Under the pieces are notes generated by a model that saw only the letters and a program-made list of their open reading frames with translations, was not told the DNA's origin and ran no database searches. DNA of 64,000 nucleotides from Marthasterias glacialis (lineage: Eukaryota; Echinodermata; Asteroidea; Forcipulatida; Asteriidae), in NCBI GenBank assembly GCA_911728455.2, contig OU452228.1, positions 3,100,001 to 3,164,000 of the forward strand, in the 5' to 3' direction. A program made the position numbers and the translations under genes. Shown in pieces: positions 10,067 through 19,628 of the stretch (position 1 is its first letter; the number at the start of each line of letters is the position of its first letter).

Positions 10067-10154
10067 ATGGTTATGATGAGATTCTTACTGGTTGATCCCT
10101 AGTGTTATTCCTACACTATGATGGGACACACTTCACCTTGGAGATCTGAACCAT
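10067..10154 (+). ncRNA. SNORD55: Box C/D snoRNA, U39/SNORD55-type guide, copy 2
   Basis: Apparently identical over its length to copy 1, with stem ATGGT/ACCAT, C box 10073-10079, D box 10146-10149 and the same 28S guide. Flanking identity extends about 15-20 bases 5' and, with gaps, to about 10260 on the 3' side, so the duplication carried intron sequence with it. Confidence 0.82.
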
Positions 10155-10700
10155 TTCCATACTTCATAAACAAAAATTATTATTCCATGCGTATTCACAA
10201 CTATATATACAACTATATTTGCTTCAACTTTTTGTTTTGTGTAGTTTTCATAATTGTTTTGTGTAATGTGCATGCAGTCTTCTTTAATGGTGCATGCAAC
10301 ACAAATTCCACAATGCCTGGACAGTCTTTATTACATGCGTTTATACAAAAGCCTTGTGAACTGAAATGCGAGCATCCAAAGTTAAATATTTTAAAATTTC
10401 ACATCCCCTCGACTACACAAGCTATTTTCACAGTTAATACTTATGTGAAAAGGCTTTTTGAACTGTTCAAAAGTTGGTTTTTGAACCAAAGTTAGCCAAT
10501 AAAATCCATTTTGGCACGAAAATCGAGCTGGATCCATATATCTGACATAACTGTACTATTATTTTCAATTAGGCAATCACTTTTTTTACCTTCAAGCTGA
10601 ACACTGTGAGTTGTCCACAAACTCTAAATTTCTAGTTGAAACTAACTTTATACCTTTTTTAGACAAAAAGGTTTGACCATATAATTTATTGCCTCTGCAG

Positions 10701-10739
10701 GTTGTTACCATGGGACTGGTCATTTCTAATTGATGGAAG
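10701..10739 (+). other. Host-gene exon, paralogous to 9905-9943
   Basis: Acceptor TGCCTCTGCAG, donor GTAAAATC, 39 bases. Together with the 9905 exon it marks an exon-intron module duplication; the following introns differ, with U39-like RNA after 9905 and family A after 10701. Confidence 0.55.
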
Positions 10740-10829
10740 GTAAAATCAAGTACTAAATTATTTATCAAAATGGTGTCCAGGTTGTTTGAATTTTATTACA
10801 ATGTAAGATGATTAGACACATCGTGAAGA

Positions 10830-10923
10830 GGCTTGTAATGATGATAAATTTCTTTCCCCAGCTTATCGATAGATGCTGATATTGAAAGCGACTTGTGTAA
10901 GCCAAACCGAATCTGAACAAGCC
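10830..10923 (+). ncRNA. Box C/D snoRNA, unassigned family A, copy 3
   Basis: Same stem and boxes (D box 10913-10916), 90 bases after the donor at 10740. The presumed guide has one change (CCGAAT for CCAAAT), the only copy to vary there, so this copy may be drifting or retargeted. Confidence 0.83.
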
Positions 10924-11908
10924 TTAATTGTTTTTTATTCTTTACATGAGATTCTTGTTAAGTGATTTTAAATAGAACTTACTGTCTGACCATTCAGTAT
11001 TATCCACTCTGGTTTTGAATGGGATAAACTGTACCAGCCTGCACTATGATATCATGTGGTGAATGCATCTACACAGTAACATGGTCAACCCTCCTACTGT
11101 CTGACCATTCAATATCATTCACTGTGGTTTTGAATGATAGATAACCTATTCCAGTCTGCACTATGATATCATGTGGTAAACACATGTACTCTGTTCTGTG
11201 CACATTTGTGCCACCATAAACAATCCATGCAGCTGCAATGATTTACAAAGCTTAGTACCGTTTTTTCCCCTCTTCTCTGATACAGAATTTCAAGCTGATA
11301 TACAACGCAACATTGGACAGGTAAATAATTTTGAAACATTGTTGTAAAGTTTTACACGCCTGGAATTTTATCTTTGAGAAGGCAAGGCCATTTTGTTTTT
11401 GCAAAGGGCACTTCCATTGGAAAACCTTAAAAGTCTATGAGATTCCATATGCCATACCTCGTGCAGAGTGTGGTTGCTTTGGTTTTGCGATACTTATTCA
11501 CTCCAACAAAATCATGGAAAAAAATCACTAAATATTGAATAATTTGCATGCATTTACAGACTGTACCAAAGGTATGTGTGACATTTAAATTTATGTCATG
11601 TTTTGGTTTGAAACGATGCTAAACATCTTGTATTTGAGCACATCCAAACTCAAGGCTCGAGTGTAGACCTTGTAGGCATTGAGTTCATAATCGTTAAGCT
11701 TTCAGACTGATACTAATTAACAATTGTTCTGATGAACACCAATACCTTTAAAGAATTATCCCAATAATTTTACTTCATAGCAAGCACACTAGTTTGCAGA
11801 TTTTTCAAAACTTCTGGGCTACAGATTAAGTTTTCTTTTCAGGCGTCTTTGATTTCAATATCAGAACAATAAAATAAATAAAAAAGGTTTTTAGAATGGT
11901 TGATTTTT

Positions 11909-12009
11909 ATCAGCAATGATGATGTTTTTACCCAAACATCTGCAGTTTCCACCATAGAGACCTCTGGGTCTTGATGATGGTTTAAACTTCTTTGGATGTC
12001 TGAGCTGAT
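11909..12009 (+). ncRNA. SNORD14: U14 (SNORD14) box C/D snoRNA, copy 4
   Basis: Perfect stem ATCAGC/GCTGAT, C box ATGATGA 11916-11922 and D box CTGA 12000-12003. The guide CTTTGGATGT is shorter than in other copies (CTTCTTTGGATG); domain A is intact. It ends 217 bases before the exon at 12227. Confidence 0.9.
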
Positions 12010-12715
12010 AGACTTCAGCACCATTTTACAAAAATTGATATCTTTGATGTTAAATATTAACCTGCACAGTTCAATAGATTTTTATCAGTGCATTGATTAT
12101 GGAAGAGAATACTTGGGCAAGTTGTCTCCATATATTTCATTGAAGTGATCTATGTTTTGTAATGTTTTGTAGTTTAACATGAAATATAATGTATTTAAAC
12201 GTGAATTAAATTTTTATTATTTGCAGGTCAATTGGAAACTATTTGATGAAAGAAAGGTAAGGAGTCACCTTTTGAAAAATAATAGTATAAAACTGACTTG
12301 ACCTTAACCTCAAAAAAACATTTGAAATGGAAATGCATGGTTTGTTTGATTCTCATACCATGCCTGATATGTGGCAAAGGGAGGCCCCCAAATGTTCCCA
12401 TTCTTTAACACACTCTTCCCCTCTTGTACAGAAGCACCCCCTAAAATCGTCAAAAGAATTCCAGAGATTTTCAGAACACAATGAAGACACAATAGGAGGG
12501 GGGTACACCCTGCAACATATCAAGCACCAAATGTTGATTTTGTTGGGTAGAGGACTGCATTAATAAACTGATTATGCTGCACTTGGGATGACACATACCA
12601 CCATAGTCAGAGTTCAACAGTGAGTTTAGGTGTTGAGTAATTATCAATAAGATTGTTTATTGTTGTTAGAATGAGGAAGGGTCTTTGTAAGTTGCTCAAG
12701 GAAGCTAGGGTTATT

Positions 12716-12810
12716 GGCTTGTAATGATGATAAATTTCTTTCCCCAGCTTATCGATAGATGCTGAAATTGAAAACGACTTTTGTTAAGCCAAACCAAATC
12801 TGAACAAGCC
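12716..12810 (+). ncRNA. Box C/D snoRNA, unassigned family A, copy 4
   Basis: Stem GGCTTGT/ACAAGCC and D box 12800-12803. It differs from copy 1 at CTGAAATTG and AAAACGAC, near the internal D' candidate, while the D-box guide is unchanged. Confidence 0.84.
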
Positions 12811-12959
12811 AGATGTCATTTCCGAGAGCGTAGATTCCAAATTGTCCCGTAATTCGCTACACATTTCTAGCAGATTATTCTAGTTGACACAGTACTTTTT
12901 AAGTATTTTTATAAAGCTGTAGAGAAAGCCTGAAGATTTAACAAAATAATAAAAATTGT

Positions 12960-13272
12960 TATGCCCCGCCGACAAAGTCGAAGGGGCATACTGTTCCTGC
13001 CTGGTCCTTCTGTGTGTGGGTTGGTGTGTGTTCATGTGTCTGTCCGCAAACATCTTGTCGGCGCAATAACTTGAGAAATACTTAAGCTATGGACTTCAAA
13101 TTTGGGTTGTGAGTCACTCTTGGTAACCTCAAGAAGCCTATATCACTTTTGGGCCAAAAAGGTTAAAGGTCAAGGCTCAATAGAAGTCTTGTCAGTGCAA
13201 TTGAGAAATACTTAAGCTATGAACTTCAAATTTGGTTTCTGGGTAACCTCAAGAAGCCTATATCACTTTATG
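12960..13272. repeat. Dispersed repeat beginning ATGCCCCGCCGACAAAGTCG
   Basis: A hairpin-like head (GCCCCGCCGACAAAGTCGAAGGGGC) is followed by a body with an internal direct duplication: GAGAAATACTTAAGCTATG...ACTTCAAATTTGG...CAAGAAGCCTATATCACTTT at about 13074-13150 and again at 13203-13270. Similar 'ATGCCCC..GCCGAC' repeats are, from memory, common in marine invertebrate genomes; the class is not established. Confidence 0.55.
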
Positions 13273-13602
13273 GGATTGTCATGATGTGACTCCTTTGTTA
13301 TAATAAACAACATTCTATATTTATACTAGATTTTACTTGTGTGCAAAGCTGTCATTAAATGAGATTTATGTCAGCAAGGCATGTGTTTGTCAACACACTC
13401 CTTGTGTGTTTTTTGTTTTTTCTATCATTGCACTTAAAGTTTCAAATGAATTGTTTGTTAACCTTTTTTTCAGGCTGACCACACCCAAGAAGACATTGAT
13501 CAACTACAAATAGGCCAAAGGTCAGTTAAAGAAAATATAACATTTTACTTGATTGTTTGCATTTTGCCTGCATACTTAACCCCTGAATCTGTTTCATGTA
13601 GA

Positions 13603-13696
13603 GGCTTGTAATGATGATAAATTTCTTTCCCCAGCTTATCGATAGATGCTGATATTGAAAGCGACTTTGTTAAGCCAAACCAAATCTGAACAAGCC
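13603..13696 (+). ncRNA. Box C/D snoRNA, unassigned family A, copy 5
   Basis: Stem, C box and D box (13686-13689) as in copy 1, 82 bases after the donor at 13521. Together the five copies are at least about 95% identical by eye across 94-95 bases. Confidence 0.85.
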
Positions 13697-14059
13697 TTTA
13701 TATTTCTCCTCTGCATTTGAAACGGTTAAAAACTTGTTGTTTTTTGATGTGATATTTTAAGTAAGATTCAATTTGTATTTATGTGTTTTTCTGCTGTACA
13801 TGTAGTATCAAAAAGCCTTAGTTCTGTATGTTTACTGTTTGAGTTGATTTAAGCACCATTGTATTTGTCATAACCAGCACTTGTTTTTTAAAGATTATTC
13901 TTTTGGGTTCTTATTTCAGATTGATCTGTTGATTTTGCACAGCTCACATGGGCCAAAGCTCACTCGGGCAAAAACTCACACAGGCCAACATCCTTTTGGG
14001 TCCTGCAACTTATTTATGTTATTGATTTATTTTTTATTTTTGGTAACCAATTGCCGCCT

Positions 14060-14625
14060 GGATTCTTTTTTTGGTCCCGACCCCTGGCCGGATTCTTTTG
14101 GCAGAATTGCCAGAATTTATAATTTTTTTTTTTTTTAGGGTACCGCTGCCACAAAGAAACCCTGAATTGACAATACCAAGAGGAAATTCCCTTTGTTGGA
14201 TTGTCCTTTTTGTTTCTCGACAGAGAAAATGTCAAATTCACACAGCGTAAATTGTAAAACTTTGGCCGTTACCTACGGCATAGCAGTGGCACTAAACATG
14301 GAACCATGGCTCGATTGCTGGCTCACTCTAAGTTACCTTCATTCAGCCAAAATTAACAATGGTGGAAGCAAAAGGATAAAGGTTTATAATTGGGGATTAC
14401 ACAAAACCGGCCTCTTGATGGCCAAAATATTTGAGTATGTGCATGACCTTTTTTTGTCCAATTTGTGTATGTGAATCGAAGCATGAGAAGGCGTGTACGT
14501 GGTCTGCGCATGCTCCACAGTTGAATAACCAGGTGACCTTCAATCTGGTGGTCCGAAATTACATAATGGGGTTGCAAGGGAAAACATTTGCATGTAAAGA
14601 GGACATCTGGCACCAGCTGGTTAAT
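14060..14625 (+). repeat. Dispersed repeat R1, copy 3
   Basis: Matches the 3.2-kb copy from GGATTCTTTTGG through GGAACCATGGCTCGATTGC to GACATCTGGCACCAGCTGG. It is the longest copy. It falls inside the proposed last exon of the snoRNA host gene. Confidence 0.7.
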
Positions 14626-14826
14626 TTATCTGAAAAAGTGACACAAAATATAAGTTCGGTCAAACAATGTTTTTTATAAATAATTTTTGGGAAGTTTGAT
14701 ACATTGTATATGGAGATGCTTGCTCTAGATTTAAATTAGCACTTTTTATGAGTTTTATGATTTTGATAAAGTTTACACATTCTTGTTTATTTTAAATCTG
14801 GAGTGTTGTCAATATTTTGGAATAAA

Positions 14827-15274
14827 GCAACTTAAGTTATATTTTCTGGAATATACAATGTCATTTTAAATGTGTTCTTTGATAAGTTATTAAAGCAAAA
14901 ATAATAAACAAAGAAGAAAATGCAGTTTTAATGATCAAACGATTTGTGTTTTGTGGGCCAACTTGGGGTCAGTGTGTGATTCTGTAAAGATGCATCGTCC
15001 CATTTTGGTAACAAAATATTTTGATATTTTATGCCTATTTACCTTTAATGTAGGACATTAAAATATATTATTTGATGAGACAATGAACGAAAACATCCGT
15101 CAATGATTAGTGTTGGGATATTTCTCGGTTTTATATACATTATTGCGTATACAATCCTGAACTAGATTCCCAATAAAACCGCTGTTCTCAAACACAATGA
15201 AAAAAAATCACTTTCTATAGTTCAAGTATTCTTATTTACAAATTCTCTCTCAGTAAGTATTGGTATATTATACA
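14827..15274. other. Intergenic AT-rich sequence
   Basis: AT-rich DNA after the proposed polyadenylation signal; no gene or repeat recognised. Confidence 0.5.
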
Positions 15275-15456
15275 CATATGGACTGGCAATGAGGGAAATA
15301 GTGTACGTCTATGCAACCCGAGGGGCTGTGAGTGACCAGGAGAGGGTCCTATTTCCCCGAGGCCAAAGGCCGAGAGAAATAGGACCCGCTCCTGGTCACT
15401 CACAGGCCCGAGGGATGCATAGACGTGCACTATTTCCCTCATTGCCAGTCCATATG
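15275..15456. repeat. 182-bp near-perfect foldback
   Basis: The arms start CATATGGACTGGCAATGAGG and end with its complement. They pair almost throughout around a centre near GAGGCCAAAGGCCGAG (about 15365). A second inverted pair, TTATAACACACCTC at 15458 and GAGAGGTGTGTTATAA near 15729, lies just outside to the right, so the full element may run to about 15747. Apparent frames on both strands here are mirror images of the palindrome. Confidence 0.8.
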
Positions 15457-15749
15457 TTTTATAACACACCTCAATCCAAAATGTCGGTTAGAAGAGTAAA
15501 TCGCGGTTTTTTGGCCGGAGATTCTTCTCCACTCGCAGACGCCGTTGTTTTCTTAAGGGCGCTCTTTACCAGTCAATAGTTTTTGGGTTTTTGAAACCAT
15601 TTCCCGCTTTGTGAATTATTTCCCCCAAATGAAGCGCGTGCGGTGCGTATGGTGCAGATTTCATGCACTGGGCTATATTAGTTCACCCCACGCGACGGTG
15701 TTTCAGCCAATCAGGATAAACAACCAGGGAGAGGTGTGTTATAAACAAC

Positions 15750-17160
15750 ATTATTCTAAATTTGAATTATAAGATTGATGATGCTTCCTTAAGTATTAAC
15801 AAAATGAGCTCGTATGTACTCGTTATGAGGTTGTGGGGTCTACTCAGTCGGGTGAGGATGGTCGTTGGAAATAGTGACTGTCCACTATCCTGCAGAGCCT
15901 GGTGACGTCAGTGGCCCAAGTCAGTATATCATAATCGGTTCAGATTCATCTCAAGGAGCGTGGTGTAGCCCCAAAATTGTAACCATTGGTTGTAGGGGTC
16001 GACGAAAGTCTGTAAAGTCTGTCTGGCTCGGGTTCTTTTTATCTTTGCTCAATGAAATCAGACTGACCCAAAGATTATAAAGCACCATAACTTTACCATC
16101 TTCACACACTGTCCATACACCTGTACACTACTGCTGTCAACTCGAGTTTCTAGTTTTGTATTTTCAAACTGTTTCTTTGGCATGCAAACTGGTACTCTAC
16201 AACCATTGATTTCAAGGGAAAATAGCTAAAAGCTGCCTTGTGCATAGGGCTACTTGTTCAGGGGATCACAGCAACGGACATATAGTGAATGGCTCATCAA
16301 ACTTAGTGAAGTTGCACAAACTTTTAGACTATTTCCATTAACAAAGCAGGGGTGGGGAAATATTTTGACAATTGTCAAAGCGGCCATGTACATGTATATG
16401 TACAAACAATTTGCACGTTCATGAAGTATTAAAAAAAATGTACGTGGCATATATGCAAAAGTATTTAATGTTTTCTGGTTTTGAAACCGTATCATCTATT
16501 AAAATTCTGTCCGAGAAATGTTCAATTTGTTGGTTTTTTTTCCGGCGAAACAGGGGGGCAACGCAACTTTAAACAGTTTCTTGTATCAACTATCACCAGG
16601 TAAATTCATATACAGATTTTTTTTAAATGGCAGTATAATTTTGAGTTGTTCATTTTTGCTTCTGCAGTGGTGTAAATTCGGACGGATTGATATTAAATGA
16701 AGGCCACGGAAAGACGATACTGTTTCCGAAAGAGAACCGAAAATGAATTCGAAATGAGTGAATGGACCAATAACTCAATGGGTAGAGGGCGCTCTTTATG
16801 GTTTAGTTTTTATGTTACTTATTCCTTATTCCCCATATCTTGGGTCTCGAGAAACTTCGTTGTTTTTTTTCTTCTGATTGACGGGCATTGGGAAATGGGA
16901 ACTAAATAGTCTGTCTTTCGATTTGAACAGAAGAAGCAGTGTCCAAATTAATAGGTAGATTATTAGAAATAAAAGTGTTCTTTAGAGGGAAAGTAATCTC
17001 ATGATAATCTCATAAGGAATAACGTATTTTAGTCATCCATGGTAAAATCAACCTCTGAAAACTTTTTGACTATTTCATGTCAAACTGGGAGCGTTATTAA
17101 AAATAATACTATAGGTTTTCATGTTGAGCAAAAATTCATTCAGTTTCCTTAATACTCAAT
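15750..17160. other. Intergenic sequence without recognised feature
   Basis: No convincing coding frame or RNA. Short frames of 60-81 codons on both strands have no motif. Confidence 0.45.
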
Positions 17161-17767
17161 CAAACTAGGGTTTCTCTTTAGCTGACATTGCATTCAATTT
17201 CGTTTTCATGCGCACATGATTTTATCCTCATTCAGGTTCGTTAGTCATTCTATTTCATTTATAGGAATTTAATCTCCATTCTTCAGTTGAATTTCTACTA
17301 TCTATTTACATCTGATGAGATTGAATGGTTGACTAGCATCTTGTTGCTGGCTTTTGCAAAAGTAATGATCTTTGCGACCTGATGAGTTTGAATGATAAGG
17401 TTTTACCAGCCAATATCAACAAAGTTAATACCTGGGTCATTCAATTTCGCTTGAAAATAAATTCTTGTGTACATCAGCATTCAACAATTAAAAAGAGTCA
17501 TTCAATTTCGACACTTGAGCATTCATTCGATTTAAAATGGTAACTTGGTTAATTCAATTCGTCAAAGCCAGCAGCAACGGGCTATTCGACTATTTTGTGT
17601 TCATCCACTGGCCAACATTTTAGAAATGTTTTCATTCAAACTCGTTTCTTTGGTATGCGCTTTCTGGTTCGTATTTGCCTATTAAAGGTAGGATATTATG
17701 AGGGGAATTCATTTCTACACTGTTGCAGAGTTATACCTCTCACTAAATATACAATTTTGAAGCAAAA

Positions 17768-17848
17768 ATGGCGGCTCGTGGTCATTACAGAAGAGTGAGC
17801 AATGAAGATAGAAGAAGGCTGATTGAAGCATTCGAGGGTTTAATTTGC
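17768..17848 (+). pseudogene. Transposase N-terminal helix-turn-helix fragment
   Basis: Reads MAARGHYRRVSNEDRRRLIE then AFEG before losing similarity. The pattern (RRVS.EDR.RLI.AFE.G) is that of the DNA-binding start of Tc1/mariner- or IS630-like transposases. The catalytic part is missing, which fits a deleted copy inside the TIR element. Confidence 0.5.
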
Positions 17849-18336
17849 AAGGTCTTAACATTAACGAGTAAAGAAGATGACAAAAAAGTGAATTTAAGAT
17901 CAAAGCAAACATTTACAATGCAATCAAAAATATTGTTTATTGTTTTTTATACTTTTTTAAAACTGTTCTTAGACACATTCTAAAGTTTAATCATGGGGTA
18001 ACAAAGCAAAAGGAACACCAAAAATATGAAATAAATGAAACGCATAACACAGACAATCTACACAACTGCCAGAAAAAGAACATCGCTAACTTTGTACTCA
18101 TGTTGAATTTGAACGCTCAAAATGTTGAAATCCGTTGCCCATAAACGAAAAAGAAAAGAATAATAGGTACAAAATCGCAGTGCGCCTCGATTACTCTAAA
18201 TTGATTGCACCTATTGGGAAAAGGTGGTGGACATTCAACATAAGAATGGCGATCTTGTAGTCTTGAATGTCTATAAACGAAATAGAATGAAAAGAAAGGG
18301 ATCATGTGTGCTCGAAAACGATATTGAATGCAATAA

Positions 18337-18703
18337 TACTCTCTTGATGTAAAAGAGTGAAAACATCACTCTCTTGCCCGAGTGGTGATGTAATTTTCCC
18401 TCTTGTGAGAGTGCAATTATCTCTAGTTTGCTCGTTTAGAGTGAAATTTGAGTCAACTTCACTCTGAATCGAGTGAAAAAGAAAATGTTTCCACTCTAAA
18501 AAGACTTGTCCGCCATATGGTTCTTTTAAAAGAGTGGTATGGCGGACAATTCTTTTTTAGAGTGGAAATATTTTCTTTTTCACTCGACTCAAATTTCACT
18601 CTAAAAGAGCAAACTAGAAATAGTTGCACTCTAAAAAGAGTGAAAATTACACCACCACTCGGGCAAGAGAGTGATGTTTTCACTCTTTTACATTAAGAGA
18701 GTA
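18337..18703. repeat. 367-bp foldback built from repeated GAGTG/CACTC motifs
   Basis: The left arm starts TACTCTCTTGATGTAAAAG and the right arm ends with its near-complement. Arms of about 170 bases pair with few mismatches, turning near 18530 (GCCATATGG). The arms contain many copies of AAAAGAGTG or its complement, so each arm is also internally repetitive. Confidence 0.8.
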
Positions 18704-19019
18704 CCCAAAGAGAAACCCTAGTTTGACTTAATTAAAGAAATCACGTGAATTTGAAAGCTCAATAATGCAATTGAATGATCTTTTGCAGAATTTGGCCGTA
18801 AAACCTATGTTAAGACCAGTGAATGCTAAGCTGTTGAAGTTAAAAAACGTTGGACACTTTGGTATTTCAGCAAACACATTTTCTCGGACAATACCAACTT
18901 ATAGTATATAGAAATTGTAAGCATTTTTCTTTGTTCACCCAAAATTGAAAAATTATAAGTTTTAAAAGTAATTGTTTTCTTCAATGGTAGGCTAATCATT
19001 AGAGTATCGACTTTGTGCA

Positions 19020-19529
19020 TGAAAGTAATGATTGTGGGTTGCCCTCTTTACAGTACGTGCAAAATGCACACAGCCCTTGGACTATAGGTCACACAAGCTC
19101 CACCACCTTGTTCTATAGACAGACACGCATTATACCGCGAAATGCCATTGACTACCCCCACACACACAAAACTTTGTGACCCCATTCACGGCATTCAACC
19201 AATGGGATGATTCATAAGCCGTGACATCACAGCTGCACGGTGGCGCCTCTGCCAAACAAGGGCAAAGAGAAAAGCAGACATTTTCTTGGGGACTGTAAGT
19301 GAAAGCGAAAACCCACGGTGTTAGAACACAACGCCTCTCACCTGGGCCCACCACACGCACACCTCCCGCGGTGTAATGAAATGACACGCATAGCACGCCG
19401 AACATTCCAACAAGTTAATCCCTGGAAGGCACAAGAATAGGAAGCGAATTTGACTGTGGATTTGCAGACTCCTGGGTTCTCAGAAGAAACCTTCAATGTG
19501 ACGATTTTTGGAATAAGAGCAAGTTGAAG
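19020..19529 (+). promoter_or_regulatory. Probable promoter and 5' UTR of the LMO7/LIMCH1-like gene
   Basis: This stretch is more GC-rich than its surroundings. It has a CCAAT box (AACCAATGGG, about 19198) and a CRE-like TGACATCAC (about 19223) close to CAGCTG. No clear TATA box. An in-frame stop at 19416 precedes the start codon and no ATG lies between, which supports 19530 as the start. Confidence 0.5.
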
Positions 19530-19628
19530 ATGGATCTTTCGTGGGAGGCACAAAGCAAACCAAGCGCTAAGACTGAGCAGAATATCCAACTAGGAGATGC
19601 CTTGTCCGAGGCACGCAGGTGGATTGAG
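19530..19628 (+). CDS. LMO7: LMO7-like exon 1 (residues 1-33)
   Basis: Starts at ATG in a strong context (A at -3, G at +4) and ends GAG before GTGAGT, phase 0. Ends in SEARRWIE, the first helix of the CH domain. Confidence 0.9.

Larger units (their letters stand above)
2559..14826 (+). ncRNA. snoRNA host gene, apparently non-coding, with eleven intronic box C/D snoRNAs
   Basis: Plus-strand exons are inferred from paired splice sites and from exon copies that resemble each other. Candidates: 2559-2599, 4305-4364, 4811-4882, 5337-5367, 6393-6415, 8241-8302 (weak), 9905-9943, 10701-10739, 11286-11320, 12227-12256, 13474-13520 and a last exon from 13920. AATAAA lies at 14821. On this model each snoRNA-bearing intron carries one snoRNA, except the one before 9905, and 6416-8240 carries U14. 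Two exon pairs are paralogous (9905/10701, 6393/11286). No shared long reading frame was found: 9905-9943 and 10701-10739 have stops in two of three frames, and reading their open frame into 11286 meets a stop. This resembles the GAS5/UHG type of host gene. The first exon and promoter are unknown; the retroelement abuts the 5' side. Exon limits need RNA support. Confidence 0.65.
17161..18725. mobile_element. DNA transposon remnant with 19-bp TIRs, internally deleted
   Basis: CAAACTAGGGTTTCTCTTT at 17161-17179 is repeated as its exact complement at 18707-18725. Subterminal inverted copies of ATTCTATTTC.TTTATAG lie at about 17248 and 18268. The inside holds a transposase N-terminal fragment (17768) and many ATTGAATG/CATTCAAT motifs. 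A separate foldback (18337-18703) sits against the right TIR. Family not determined. Confidence 0.65.

Noticed and set aside
6386-13520. Host-gene short exons as a protein-coding gene (frames such as FQADIQRNIGQ, VNWKLFDERK)
   Set aside because: Joined frames meet stops, paralogous exons do not keep amino-acid identity, and the exons are 20-70 bases long; a non-coding host fits better.
15236-15579. Frames of 77 and 96 codons on both strands
   Set aside because: They read the two arms of a palindrome and have the same sequence on each strand.
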